64,000 nt of DNA from the NCBI RefSeq assembly GCF_904066215.1, contig NZ_LR880474.1, forward strand, positions 2,976,001-3,040,000, written 5' to 3'. Source of the DNA: Microbacterium sp. Nx66 (GTDB taxonomy: Bacteria > Actinomycetota > Actinomycetes > Actinomycetales > Microbacteriaceae). Of this stretch, positions 45,811 to 54,707 are shown one piece after another. The notes beneath the pieces were generated by a model. That model had not been told where the DNA came from and made no database searches. It saw nothing but the letters and a program-made list of their open reading frames with translations. The stretch's first letter is position 1, and the number at the start of each line of letters is the position of its first letter. Position numbers and translations under genes: made by a program.

Positions 45811-46548
45811 TCAGCCGCCGAGCACGACCACGCGCTCCCCCGCCCTGATCGGCGTGGAGTAGCGGTTGCCGGGCGTCGGCAGGGGGCAGACGAACTGGTC
45901 GGAGAACGCACAGGGCGGCAGGTACGCCCGGTTGAAGTCGAGCACGGCGGATCCATCGGCGGCGGGTTCGTCGACGGGGAGGAACCGGAACCGATACGTC
46001 TCCAGCCCATTCGTCCCGTCGGCGAAGACCGCGCTCAGCGCTCCGCTCCCACTGCGGGTGACGGTGAGCTCGTGCGGGGCCCCGGCGAGTTCGAACCGCA
46101 GGCGTCCGGCGATCGCGGTCTCGCGCTCCTCACCGTCGACCGAGGTGACGACGACCCGCTCGTCTGGCGCGGGTTCGAACGTCGCGGGGAGCCGCCAGCG
46201 CTCGTCCGGGGCGTAGGCGTCGATCGCCGTGAACCACTCCCGCTGCGGACGGGCCGGATTCCAGACGCGGAGGGCCAGCAGCCCGTTGCGATCGAATACC
46301 CGCAACTCCCGCCGCCCGAGGCGCAGGGTCTGGGCGCCGCGGAGGGTGACGACCGACCCCGACGGTCCGAGTTCGCTGCCGCGGATGCCGCCGTCGCCGG
46401 TGAGGGCCCAGAGTCCGGGGACGCCGTCGACCGCTGCGGGTTCGGTGATGAGCCAGTTCGTCGACTCCAGCGCGGACGGCCCGTACTCCGACCCCGCATA
46501 GCGTTCACGCGCCGCATGCCACTCATGCCAGTCCGTCAGGAAGCTCAT
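45811..46548 (-). CDS. DUF1684 protein
   Basis: 245 residues. WHEWHAARERYAGSEYGPSALESTNWL at the start and the strongly conserved VLDFNRAYLPPCAFSDQFVCPLPTPGNRYSTPIRAGE near the end define DUF1684. The cysteine pair in PPCAFSDQFVCPLP is invariant in the family, but no function is known. Single gene 33 bases upstream of lplA on the same strand. Confidence 0.85.
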   Translation of the reverse strand: MSFLTDWHEWHAARERYAGSEYGPSALESTNWLITEPAAVDGVPGLWALTGDGGIRGSELGPSGSVVTLRGAQTLRLGRRELRVFDRNGLLALRVWNPARPQREWFTAIDAYAPDERWRLPATFEPAPDERVVVTSVDGEERETAIAGRLRFELAGAPHELTVTRSGSGALSAVFADGTNGLETYRFRFLPVDEPAADGSAVLDFNRAYLPPCAFSDQFVCPLPTPGNRYSTPIRAGERVVVLGG

Positions 46549-46687
46549 CGCCGCGGGCCCTCCCCCTCGCTCGTGCGGATGTGCCCCGAATCTAGGACTG
46601 CCCCCACCTCCCGTGGCCTCCCTCCGTCACACGCCTTCACCGCGCGTCATCCCACGTCACACTCCCCCGCGGTCGCTCCATCCGCGT

Positions 46688-46987
46688 GCGGGATCAAACC
46701 CGTCCCTCGCCGCACCTTTCCCCGCCCGTTCCTGATCCCGCCGGCGCAGCCCCCGCGCACATCCCGCGGGATCAAAACCGTCCCCCATCCCACCCTCCCC
46801 CGCCCGTTACTGATCCCGCCACCCGTGCGCAGCCCCCGCGCACATCCCGCGAGATCAAAACCGTCCCCCAGCGCGCCCTCCCCCGCCCGTTACTGATCCC
46901 GCCACCCGTGCGCAGCCCCCGCGCACATCCCGCGGGATCGAAATCGTCCCCCAGCGCGCCCTCCCCCGCCCCTTATCGATCCCGCCA
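46688..46987. repeat. GGGATC-type repeat, locus 4: tandem array of four
   Basis: Units begin at 46688, 46766, 46849 and 46932, periods 78, 83 and 83 bases. Each reads GCGGGATC(A/G)AAACCGTCCCCC...CCCGTTACTGATCCCGCC, followed by a linker GTGCGCAGCCCCCGCGCACATCCC that is itself a hairpin. The array lies in a 950-base gap (46549-47501) with no visible gene. Confidence 0.85.
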
Positions 46988-47501
46988 CCCGGGGTCGTCC
47001 GCGGCGCGACGGAAGCCGAAGATGCGCCGCGCCTCCGCGCCCCCTATTCGCGGGGGCGCGGGTGATTCCCCACTGCCACCGGCGCGCGAATCACCGTGCG
47101 TGTTCGAAAAGGCTCCCCCGAGGTCCGTCCCGGGCACGAAAGTGATCCCGCGGCAGTGGCGGGAGGCACAACATTGATCCCGCGGGATGTCCGGAGGCAC
47201 GAAGGTGATCTCGCGGGCGGTGACGGGAGGCGCGGCCTTGACCCGACAGGTCATCGCGGACGCGGACTCACCGGCGCACCCACGCACAGTGCGTGTTCGA
47301 AAACGTTCCGCTGGGGCCTGTGCCACGCGCGAAAATAATCCCGCGGGACCGGGGGAAGGGGCGAAAGTGATCCCGGACCGTAAAGGGACCGGAACCGGAC
47401 CGGGACGGACCGGAACCGGACCGGGACGGGACGGGACGGAACGGGACTGAACAGGCCGGGGAAGGGCCGGACTGGGATCGGACCCGAACCCGGGACGGGA
47501 G
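46988..47501. repeat. Diverged GGGATC-type half repeats
   Basis: Continuation of the gap. Repeated pieces such as GTGTTCGAAAAGGCTCCC, GCACGAAAGTGATCCCGCG (several variants between 47135 and 47215) and CGAAAATAATCCCGCGGGACC look like decayed halves of the repeat. From 47385 to 47450 there is an imperfect GGACCGGAACC/GGGACGG array. No coding signal. Confidence 0.65.
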
Positions 47502-48356
47502 TCAGCGGGCGGGGATGTGGGCGTCGAGCCAGGCGAGGACGTCGGCGCGCACCTCGTCCTGCTGCAGCTCCTGGAAGATCTCGTGCCGGGCGTCGGGGTA
47601 GACGAGGGTCGTGACGTCGGTGAGTCCGGAGCGGCGCCGGTACTGGTCGGCGAGCTTGTGGACGCTGCGGGGACCGCCGACCGGATCGTCACGGCCGACG
47701 AGGAGGAGCATCGGGAGGTCGCGCGCGAGGTGCGTCGCCGGACGCCCGTACAGTCGCGCCGCGTCGAGCAGACCGAAGAGCTTGAGCAGAGGCACCCCCG
47801 TCGTGAGCGGGTCCTCCTCGAAGGCCTTCCACACCGCGGGGTCGCGGCTCAGCCACTCGTACCCGGTCGCGTCGTCCGCGGCCCACGCGGCGTTCAGCGG
47901 CGCCGGGTTCAGGGAGCGGGGCGTGCGCAGCGCCGAACCCGACAAGATCACCGCATCGAAGGCCTCGGCGTGCTCGTTCACCAGCATCTGCGCGAGGAAC
48001 GACCCCCACGAGTGCCCGAGGAGCACGAGCGGAAGGTCCGGGTTCTCGTCGCGGATGATGCCGGTCAGCTGCCAGATCGCATCCTTGGCCGCCCGGAGAC
48101 CCCCGGGGCCGAGCCGTCCGAGCCGGGCCGGATCGCCGTGCTGGCGCATGCCGGTGCGCCCGTGCCCACGGTGGTCGTCCGCGTAGACGGTGAACCCGGC
48201 TCCGGTGAGCGCGGCGATCAGCGCCGGATACCGTCCTGCGTGCTCGCCCACCCCGTGCAGGAGCTGGACGACACCGCGGGGCGTGCCCTCCGCGGGGTGG
48301 ACGTCGTAGACGATGGCGATGCCGTGGCTGTCGGTGTACTCGCGGGTCTCGGTCAT
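47502..48356 (-). CDS. Alpha/beta hydrolase, monoacylglycerol lipase type
   Basis: 284 residues. VVQLLHGVGEHAGRYPALIAALTGAGFTVYADDHRGHGRTG is typical of lysophospholipase/monoacylglycerol lipases; the nucleophile elbow is LLGHSWGSFLAQ, with the acid in VGRDDPVGG and the base in YPDARHEIFQE. No signal peptide. Ten bases downstream of cutC on the same strand. Confidence 0.9.
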   Translation of the reverse strand: MTETREYTDSHGIAIVYDVHPAEGTPRGVVQLLHGVGEHAGRYPALIAALTGAGFTVYADDHRGHGRTGMRQHGDPARLGRLGPGGLRAAKDAIWQLTGIIRDENPDLPLVLLGHSWGSFLAQMLVNEHAEAFDAVILSGSALRTPRSLNPAPLNAAWAADDATGYEWLSRDPAVWKAFEEDPLTTGVPLLKLFGLLDAARLYGRPATHLARDLPMLLLVGRDDPVGGPRSVHKLADQYRRRSGLTDVTTLVYPDARHEIFQELQQDEVRADVLAWLDAHIPAR

Positions 48357-48365
48357 GAGTCGGCC

Positions 48366-49112
48366 CTACCGGTCGGTTCCCGCGAGAGCGTCCCGGATCG
48401 CGAAGGCGATGTCGCGGTCCGTCACCTCGTAGCCGCCGACCCCGTCGGAGGCGGAGCCCATGCGCACGCCGCCGCCCTCGGTCACCGCCCGCTTCGCGGA
48501 GAAGTGGAGGGCATCGACGCCGGCCGCGGTGAGCACCGGAGCGCTCGCGACGTCGACGCCGCTGCCGGCCATGACCTCGATCTGCCCCTCGGCCGCGGCG
48601 ACGAGCGCGCGCAGGGTGTCGATGCCGTCGATCGCGGCCGATGCCCCTCCGGACGTGAGCACGCGCCGGAGCCCGAGCTCCCTCGCGGCCCGCAGGGTCG
48701 CCACCGGGTCGGCGGTCACGTCGATCGCCCGATGCAGCGTCACCGGAGCTCCCCCGGCCGCATCCCGCAGCCGCGCCATGGCGTCGTGGTCGAGCCGCCC
48801 CTGGGCGTCGAGCGCGCCGATCACGACGCCGGCTGCGCCTGCGGCGACCGCGTGCCGCACGTCGCGTTCGGCGACAGCCAGCTCGTCGGCGCTGTAGTGG
48901 AAGCCGCCGGCGCGCGGACGGATGAGGACGTGCACCTCGGGGCCGTTCGCCCCCGCAGCTTCGAGCGCGAGCTCCAGGGTGGCCGGCGACGGGGTGAGCC
49001 CACCCAGGGCGAGTGCCGTGGCGAGCTCGACGCGGGCGGCGCCGACCTCGGCGGCGATGCGCACTCCGGCGGGGTCCTGGACGGCGATTTCGAGAGCGAT
49101 CGTTCGGGTCAC
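48366..49112 (-). CDS. cutC: CutC-family protein
   Basis: 248 residues, TIM-barrel CutC: ALEIAVQDPAGVRIAAEVGAARVELATALALGGLTPS, HVLIRPRAGGFHYSADEL, VTLHRAIDV, LTSGGASAAIDGIDTLR and LHFSAKRAV. Named for copper homeostasis in E. coli, where the link is weak; a metabolic enzyme role is as likely. Probably co-transcribed with the hydrolase. Confidence 0.93.
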   Translation of the reverse strand: MTRTIALEIAVQDPAGVRIAAEVGAARVELATALALGGLTPSPATLELALEAAGANGPEVHVLIRPRAGGFHYSADELAVAERDVRHAVAAGAAGVVIGALDAQGRLDHDAMARLRDAAGGAPVTLHRAIDVTADPVATLRAARELGLRRVLTSGGASAAIDGIDTLRALVAAAEGQIEVMAGSGVDVASAPVLTAAGVDALHFSAKRAVTEGGGVRMGSASDGVGGYEVTDRDIAFAIRDALAGTDR

Positions 49113-49163
49113 CCCTCCATTGTGCCCGCTGCCCCGGCTCCTCCTGCCCCCGCGTCAGAAATA

Positions 49164-49180
49164 TTAGATAGACTAACTAA
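49164..49180. promoter_or_regulatory. Operator palindrome at the marR-type gene start
   Basis: TTAGATAGACTAACTAA, a near-perfect 17-base palindrome in strongly AT-rich sequence ending three bases before the ATG. TAGACT (49169-49174) fits the actinobacterial -10 pattern TAnnnT, which would place transcription start at or next to the ATG and give a leaderless mRNA. Confidence 0.65.
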
Positions 49181-49182
49181 GT

Positions 49183-49623
49183 ATGTCTGCGTCCGATGAT
49201 TCCCTGCACCTCACCGCCACAGACCTGCGCATGGCCACGTTCCGGCTCGCCCGCCGACTGCGCTGCGCCCGCGCCGCCGACATGATGAGCGACACGCAGC
49301 TCGCCGTTCTCGCCGAGCTGCGCATGAACGGCCGGCGCACGATCTCCACCCTCGCCGAGCGCGAGCGCGTGACCGCCCCCTCGATGACGAGCATCGTGAA
49401 CGGCCTGGAGGAGCAGGGCTTCGTCGCCCGCACCCCGGACGAGGACGACCGCCGCCGCGTGCAGGTGGACATCACCGCCGCCGGCGTCGAGGTCGTCGTC
49501 GAGACCATCCGCCGCCGCGACGTGCTGCTGGCCGACATGCTCCGCGAGGTCGACTACACCGAGGAGGAACTGACGACGCTGCGAGAAGCGAGCGCCCTGA
49601 TGCGGAGGGTGGTGGAGCGATGA
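49183..49623 (+). CDS. MarR-family regulator
   Basis: 146 residues. Winged helix SDTQLAVLAELRMNGRRTISTLAERERVTAPSMTSIVNGLEEQGFVARTPDEDDRRRVQVDIT, flanked by dimerisation helices. No ribosome-binding site; the start is set by the operator and probable leaderless transcript. Overlaps the MFS gene by four bases (ATGA), so it likely controls that exporter. Confidence 0.92.
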   Translation: MSASDDSLHLTATDLRMATFRLARRLRCARAADMMSDTQLAVLAELRMNGRRTISTLAERERVTAPSMTSIVNGLEEQGFVARTPDEDDRRRVQVDITAAGVEVVVETIRRRDVLLADMLREVDYTEEELTTLREASALMRRVVER

Positions 49624-50960
49624 GCGCCATGTTCCGTTCCTTCGCGAACATCAACTACCGGATCTGGTTCGCCGGCGCCCTCGTGTCGAACGTCGGCGGA
49701 TGGATGCAGGCCACAGCCCAGGACTGGGTCGTGCTGACCGAGCTCACCGACAACGACGCGACCGCGATGGGCGTCACCATGGCGCTGCAGTTCGGCCCAC
49801 CGCTGGTGCTGGTGAGCCTGACCGGCTGGGTCGCTGATCGCTTCGATCGGCGGAAGATCCTGCTGACCACGCAGACCGCGCTGCTCGGCCTCGCGATCGC
49901 GGTCGGATCCCTGCTGCTGGCCGGCGTGATGACCCTGCCGATGATGCTCGCGTTCGCCCTCGGGTTCGGCATCGTCAACGCGTTCGACGCACCCGCCCGT
50001 CAGGCCTTCGTGTCGGACATGGTGTCCGCCACGGAGACCTCCAACGCCGTGGCGCTCAACTCCGCCTCCTTCAACCTCGCCCGCATGATCGGCCCCGCGG
50101 TCGGTGGTCTGCTCATCGTCGCGATCGGCTCCGGTTGGGTGTTCATCGTCAACGCCGCGACCTTCCTCGCCATGATCGTCGCGCTGATGCTCATGCGCAC
50201 GCACCTGCTGGCGCCACGGCCGAAGAACCGCAGCCGCGGCGGCCTCGCGGAGGGCTTCCGGTACGTCTGGGCACGCAGCGACCTCAAGGTCGTGTTCGTG
50301 ACGGTGTTCCTCATCGGCGCGTTCGGCATGAACTTCCCCATCTTCGCCTCGACCATGGCGCTGGAGTTCGGAGCCGGCGCCGACGGGTACGGGGTGCTGA
50401 GCTCGGTGCTCGCGATCGGCTCCCTGATCGGCGCCCTCCTCGCCGCACGGCGGGACCGTGCGAGGGTGCGCGTGGTGATCCTCGCGGCGGGCGGCTTCGG
50501 GATCGCGGCCTTCGTCTCGGCCGCGATGCCCACCTACCTCTCCTACGCGGTCACGCTCACGTTCACCGGCTTCATGATCGTGACGCTGCTGACCACGGCC
50601 AACGGCTACGTGCAGATCACGACGGATCCGGCGCTCCGCGGCCGCGTCCTCGCCCTCTACATGGCCGTGATCATGGGGTCGACCCCGGTCGGCGCACCGA
50701 TCGCGGGCTGGGTGGCGGACACGTTCGGTCCCCGCGCCGCCATCATGCTCGGCGGGACGGCCGGCTTCATCGCGTGCGCGATCGGGGTGACGTGGGTGCT
50801 GATGTCGGGGAGGCTGCGCCGCGAGGAGAGCAGCCGCTTCCGCCTGACCCTCGACGAGACGCGCCCGCTGCGCGTCGTGCAGCCGGTCGAGCCGGTGGAC
50901 TACACGGAGAAGGCCGCGGCGACGACGCCCATCCGGCTTCCTCGACGCGACGACGAGTGA
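49620..50960 (+). CDS. MFS transporter, DHA3/EntS-like exporter
   Basis: 446 residues with 12 expected membrane segments. INYRIWFAGALVSNVGGWMQATAQDWVVL, VADRFDRRKILLTTQ (MFS loop 2-3) and AFDAPARQAFVSDMV are typical of the EntS/MFS_3 group of drug and siderophore exporters. The last 60 residues are cytoplasmic and charged. Coupled to the MarR-type gene, which suggests efflux induced by a small molecule. Confidence 0.9.
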   Translation: MSAMFRSFANINYRIWFAGALVSNVGGWMQATAQDWVVLTELTDNDATAMGVTMALQFGPPLVLVSLTGWVADRFDRRKILLTTQTALLGLAIAVGSLLLAGVMTLPMMLAFALGFGIVNAFDAPARQAFVSDMVSATETSNAVALNSASFNLARMIGPAVGGLLIVAIGSGWVFIVNAATFLAMIVALMLMRTHLLAPRPKNRSRGGLAEGFRYVWARSDLKVVFVTVFLIGAFGMNFPIFASTMALEFGAGADGYGVLSSVLAIGSLIGALLAARRDRARVRVVILAAGGFGIAAFVSAAMPTYLSYAVTLTFTGFMIVTLLTTANGYVQITTDPALRGRVLALYMAVIMGSTPVGAPIAGWVADTFGPRAAIMLGGTAGFIACAIGVTWVLMSGRLRREESSRFRLTLDETRPLRVVQPVEPVDYTEKAAATTPIRLPRRDDE

Positions 50961-51020
50961 GCTGCGGGCGCGTTTGTCAACGCCTTCCTCATCACGGCCC
51001 GGCGGTCGTAGCGTCGTGTC

Positions 51021-51305
51021 ATGGACGAGAACATGAGCACCCCGCACCCGCAGGATCCGGCCGAAGGCGCTCCCGGCGTCGACGTCCCTGACGAGAACTC
51101 CGGCCAGGGCGACGGCACCGGCGGCGCGATCCAGGGCGACAGCTCCCGCGGCGAGTCGACCGGCGGCGCCATCCAGGGCAGTTCCGGCCCCGGCCACGAC
51201 GCGCCGCTGGGCGGCGACGAGAACACCGAGGACGAGCTCGCGGCCGACAACGCCGCCGAGGAGGACACCCTCCGCACGCTCGACCCCGACTCCCCGCCGG
51301 CCTGA
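51021..51305 (+). CDS. Acidic low-complexity hypothetical protein
   Basis: 94 residues, rich in Gly, Asp, Glu and Ser and surely disordered. It holds two copies of a short repeat: GTGGAIQGDSSRG and STGGAIQGSSGPG (about residues 32-60). No membrane or enzyme motif. Similar short acidic proteins occur in actinobacteria without known role. Start ATG at 51021; a second ATG four codons on is possible. Confidence 0.6.
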   Translation: MDENMSTPHPQDPAEGAPGVDVPDENSGQGDGTGGAIQGDSSRGESTGGAIQGSSGPGHDAPLGGDENTEDELAADNAAEEDTLRTLDPDSPPA

Positions 51306-51307
51306 GC

Positions 51308-51392
51308 CGTCGACCCACCCCTTTCGAGACGAGCCACCCCCTTGCGAACGTTCGCAAGGGGGTGGCTCGTGCAGAAGGGGGTGGGTCGGCCG
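51308..51392. terminator. GTCGACCC hairpin repeat, copy 3, with a 42-base perfect palindrome
   Basis: A perfect palindrome with 21-base arms lies at 51329-51370 (arm starts ACGAGCCACCCCCTT). It is nested inside outer arms GTCGACCCACCCCTTT (from 51309) and AAGGGGGTGGGTCG (to about 51389). It fills the space between the convergent acidic-protein and rocD genes, so it should terminate both transcripts. Confidence 0.85.
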
Positions 51393-51395
51393 CGG

Positions 51396-52670
51396 TCAGG
51401 CGTCGAGCACCACCTTGAGCTGCTCGATGGCCCAGTCGAGCTCGGTCGCCCGGATGACGAGCGGGGGCGCGATGCGGATGGTCTGCCCGTGCGTGTCCTT
51501 CACGAGCACACCCCGGTCGAGCAGCTTCTCCGCGATCTCTCGGCCCGAACCGATCGCGGGGTCGATGTCGACGCCCGCCCACAGCCCGGCGATGCGCACG
51601 CCCGTGACACCGTGGCCGATCAGCGGCTGCAGCGCCTGCTCCAGGTGTGCGCCGAGTGCCCGCGCACGCTCCTGGAACTCGCCCGTCTGCAGCATCTCCA
51701 CCACGCGCAGGCCGACGGCCGCCGCGAGCGGGTTGCCGCCGAACGTGGAGCCGTGCTCGCCGGGACGGATCACGCCCAGCACATCGGTGTTCCCCACCAC
51801 GGCCGAGACCGGGAGGATGCCACCGCCGAGCGCCTTGCCCAGCAGGTACAGGTCCGGAACGACACCCTCGCGGTCGCACGCGAACGTCTCGCCGACACGT
51901 CCGAGCCCGGCCTGGATCTCGTCGGCGATGAACAGCACGTTCTTCTCGTCGCAGATCTCACGGATGCGGCGGAGGTACCCCTCCGGCGGGATCACCACAC
52001 CGGCCTCGCCCTGGATCGGCTCCACGAGCACGCCCGCCGTGTCCTCGGTGATCGCCGCGGCGATCGCCTCCGCGTCGCCGAACGGCACGCGGTCGAAGCC
52101 GGGCGTGTAGGGACCGAAGTCGTCGTGCGCGGTCTCGTCGTCGCTGAAGCTCACGATCGTCGTCGTACGGCCGTGGAAGTTGCCCTTCGCCACGACGATC
52201 CGCGCCTTCCCCTCGGGGATGCCCTTCACGCGGTAGCCCCACGCCCTGGCGACCTTGATGCCGGTCTCCACCGCCTCGGCGCCCGTGTTCATCGGCAGGA
52301 CGAGCTCCTTGCCGCAGAGCTCGGCGAGCGCGGCCGCGAAGGGCTCCAGCATGTCGCTCTGGAACGCCCGGCTGACGAGCGTGACCCGACCGAGCTGCTC
52401 GGTCAGGGCCGCGACGAGCGCGGGGTGACGGTGCCCGAAGTTGACCGCGGAATAGGCCGCGAGCAGGTCGAGGTAGCGCTTGCCCTCGACATCGGTCACC
52501 CACGCTCCCTCGCCGCGCGCGATCATCACCGGCAGCGGGTGGTAGTTGTGCGCGACGTGCGGCTCCGCGACCGCGGTGGGTCCCTGAGCCTGTCGAAGGG
52601 TCGCTGAGCTCGTCGAAGCGCCCTGAGCCTGTCGAAGGGTCGAACCGCCCGCCGTCTGCTCGATCGTCAC
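51396..52670 (-). CDS. rocD: Ornithine aminotransferase
   Basis: 424 residues from a GTG overlapping the ddaH stop (GTGA). Class III PLP aminotransferase: HNYHPLPVMIARGEGAWVTDVEGKRYLDLLAAYSAVNFGHRHP, FIADEIQAGLGRVG, PDLYLLGKALGGGILPVSAVVG (PLP Lys) and HGSTFGGNPLAAAVGLRVVEML. Converts ornithine plus 2-oxoglutarate to glutamate semialdehyde and glutamate. Residues 9-32 or so are encoded by an inserted TGAGCCTGTCGAAGG repeat and read in frame. Confidence 0.95.
   Translation of the reverse strand: MTIEQTAGGSTLRQAQGASTSSATLRQAQGPTAVAEPHVAHNYHPLPVMIARGEGAWVTDVEGKRYLDLLAAYSAVNFGHRHPALVAALTEQLGRVTLVSRAFQSDMLEPFAAALAELCGKELVLPMNTGAEAVETGIKVARAWGYRVKGIPEGKARIVVAKGNFHGRTTTIVSFSDDETAHDDFGPYTPGFDRVPFGDAEAIAAAITEDTAGVLVEPIQGEAGVVIPPEGYLRRIREICDEKNVLFIADEIQAGLGRVGETFACDREGVVPDLYLLGKALGGGILPVSAVVGNTDVLGVIRPGEHGSTFGGNPLAAAVGLRVVEMLQTGEFQERARALGAHLEQALQPLIGHGVTGVRIAGLWAGVDIDPAIGSGREIAEKLLDRGVLVKDTHGQTIRIAPPLVIRATELDWAIEQLKVVLDA
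52582..52639. repeat. TGAGCCTGTCGAAGG element inside rocD, three copies
   Basis: CCCTGAGCCTGTCGAAGGG at 52582-52600 and 52621-52639, with a variant GCTGAGCTCGTCGAAGCG (52603-52620) between them. The array is translated in frame as part of the RocD N-terminus (STLRQAQGASTSSATLRQAQ). Confidence 0.9.
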
Positions 52671-53545
52671 TTCGCACCCCGCAGCTCGAGCGTGCAGCAC
52701 TTGATCCCGCCGCCACCGAGGAGGAGCTCGGACAGGTCGACGGTGATCGGGTTGTAGCCGCGCTCCCGGAGCTGCTGCTCAAAGCCCTTCGCCCGCGGCG
52801 AGATGATGACGTTGTAGCCGTCGCTCGAGGAGTTCAGGCCGAACACCGCGCCGTCCTCGTCCGACACGAGGATCGCGTCGGGGAAGCGCTTCTCCAGCTC
52901 GGCACGGCTGGCGTCGTCGAAGGCCCCGGGGAGGTAGGCGATGTTCGCCCGCTCCGGACCGCCGTTCTCCACGCCCTGCACGGGGTCGAGCACCGCGATC
53001 GCGGTGTCCAGGTGGTAGAAGCGGGGGTCGGTGAGGTTGAGCGACACGACCTCGCGGCCGAAGACCTCGCCGACCTCGCGGTGGCTGTCGCCGGTGGAGC
53101 GGAAGCCCGTGCCGGCGAGGATCACGTCGCCGACGAGCAGGAAGTCGCCCTCGCCCTCGTTGACCTCCTCCGGCATGACGGTGTCGTAGCCGGCGGCGCG
53201 GAACCAGTCGGCGAAGGCCGGAGCCTCCCCCTGCCGCTCCACGAACCGGAACTCCGGCACGTAGGCGCGCCCGTCGATGAGGAAGCCGCCGTTGGCCGTG
53301 TAGACCATGTCCGGGTATCCGGGGAGCGGATCGATGAGCTCGACCTCGTGGCCGAGCTCGACATACAGGTCGTAGAGCTTCTGCCACTGGGCGACGGCGT
53401 TGGCGGTGTCGGTCGGCCGCGACGGCTCCATCCACGGATTGATGGAGTAGTTCACCGTGAAGTGCTCGGGACGGCACATCAGGTAGTGGCGGCGGTGCGC
53501 GGTGCGCGTGGGGGCGGTGGTGACGGCGGTCTCCGGCGTCGACAT
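52667..53545 (-). CDS. ddaH: Dimethylarginine dimethylaminohydrolase
   Basis: 292 residues from the ATG preceded by GAGGAG. Amidinotransferase-fold: HYLMCRPEHFTVNYSINPWMEP, YTANGGFLIDG, EGEGDFLLVGDVILAGTGFRS, FYHLDTAIAVLD (catalytic His) and GGGGIKCCTLEL (catalytic Cys). Hydrolyses dimethylarginine, or in some bacteria arginine, to citrulline. Coupled to rocD, which places it in arginine/ornithine breakdown. Arginine deiminase-like activity is an alternative. Confidence 0.9.
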   Translation of the reverse strand: MSTPETAVTTAPTRTAHRRHYLMCRPEHFTVNYSINPWMEPSRPTDTANAVAQWQKLYDLYVELGHEVELIDPLPGYPDMVYTANGGFLIDGRAYVPEFRFVERQGEAPAFADWFRAAGYDTVMPEEVNEGEGDFLLVGDVILAGTGFRSTGDSHREVGEVFGREVVSLNLTDPRFYHLDTAIAVLDPVQGVENGGPERANIAYLPGAFDDASRAELEKRFPDAILVSDEDGAVFGLNSSSDGYNVIISPRAKGFEQQLRERGYNPITVDLSELLLGGGGIKCCTLELRGAK

Positions 53546-53708
53546 GGATGCTCCTCGTGTGAACGGGCGCGGCGGACGCTGTCCAGGGGCCCGGCGGTCC
53601 TTCGACCCCCTGCTCGGAAGAGGCGGAGGGGAAGATGCGACTCGGGCACGCCGGTGACCATTGTGCCACCGGACCCTGGGCGCCACCAGCATCCGTCCCG
53701 TGTCGTCA

Positions 53709-54707
53709 TCAGCCCTCGCGCTGCGTCACCACGACCTTGCCGACCGTGTGCCCGGCCTCGACGTGCGCGAGCGCCGACACGGCCTCGGCGAACGGGTAGG
53801 TGCGCTCGATCACAGGGACCAGGTGCCCTTCCTCCACGAGCTCGAGCAGCTTCGCGAGGATCTCCGGGTGCGAGGTCGCCGCGAGGGACACCACCCGGGG
53901 TCCGCGGACCGAGAGCACGGCGGCGCGGATCATCCGCGGCACAGGACCGAGTACGCGTCCGCCGTCGCCCGTCACCAGCACCACGCGACCACCCGTGCGG
54001 ACGAGACGCTGCAGCTCGCGGATCGGCACACCTCCCGCGAGGTCGATGACGGCGTCGAACCGGGCGGAGGGCAGGTGCGTGAGCGGAGACGTGCGGTGGT
54101 CGAGCGTGCGCACGGCTCCGAGGCGCTCCAGCAGCAGGGCGTTCCGGGGACGGCACGTCGCCCAGACCTCGGCCCCGCGGAGCGCCGCGAGCTGCACGGC
54201 GAAGGTCCCCACGCCGCCGGACGCCCCGATCACGAGGACCCGCTGTGCGCGGTGGCGCAGCCCCACCCCGGCCGCGTCGAGCGCCTGCCACGCGGTGCCT
54301 CCGGCGATCGGCAGGCAGGCCGCCGCCTCGGGCGTGACATCGGGCGGGACGGGCACGACGCGGTCGGCCGCGATGCGGGCGTGGGAGGCGAGGCCGCCTC
54401 CACCCTGCAGCTCTCCCACCACGAGTTCGCCGAGTTCGGCGTTCACGACGTCGGCGCCGACCGCCACGACGGTGCCCGCGACGTCGAGCCCCCGGACCGG
54501 GTGCTTCGGGCGCGTGAGGCCGAAGAAAGGCCGGACCAGCAGCGGATCGCCGAGGAGCAGCCGCACGTCGCCGGCGTTGAGGGCGGTGGCCTGCACGCGC
54601 AGCACGACCTCTCCCCGGTGGGGCTGCGGCACGGGCAGGCGGGTCAGCGAAGTCCCGGCGGCCGGGCCGTACGTCTCGCGGGTCCAGGCGGGCATCGTCT
54701 CGGTCAT
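53709..54707 (-). CDS. NAD(P)-dependent quinone reductase-like MDR oxidoreductase
   Basis: 332 residues. Medium-chain dehydrogenase without structural zinc: GPAAGTSLTRLPVPQPHRGEVVLRVQATALNAGDVRLL, GLDVAGTVVAVG, LPIAGGTAWQAL, VLVIGASGGVGTFAVQLAALRGAEV (nucleotide motif) and HVEAGHTVGKVVV. Reduces quinones or enones with NADPH in related proteins. Overlaps the XRE gene by four bases and is thus under the same repressor. Confidence 0.9.
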   Translation of the reverse strand: MTETMPAWTRETYGPAAGTSLTRLPVPQPHRGEVVLRVQATALNAGDVRLLLGDPLLVRPFFGLTRPKHPVRGLDVAGTVVAVGADVVNAELGELVVGELQGGGGLASHARIAADRVVPVPPDVTPEAAACLPIAGGTAWQALDAAGVGLRHRAQRVLVIGASGGVGTFAVQLAALRGAEVWATCRPRNALLLERLGAVRTLDHRTSPLTHLPSARFDAVIDLAGGVPIRELQRLVRTGGRVVLVTGDGGRVLGPVPRMIRAAVLSVRGPRVVSLAATSHPEILAKLLELVEEGHLVPVIERTYPFAEAVSALAHVEAGHTVGKVVVTQREG

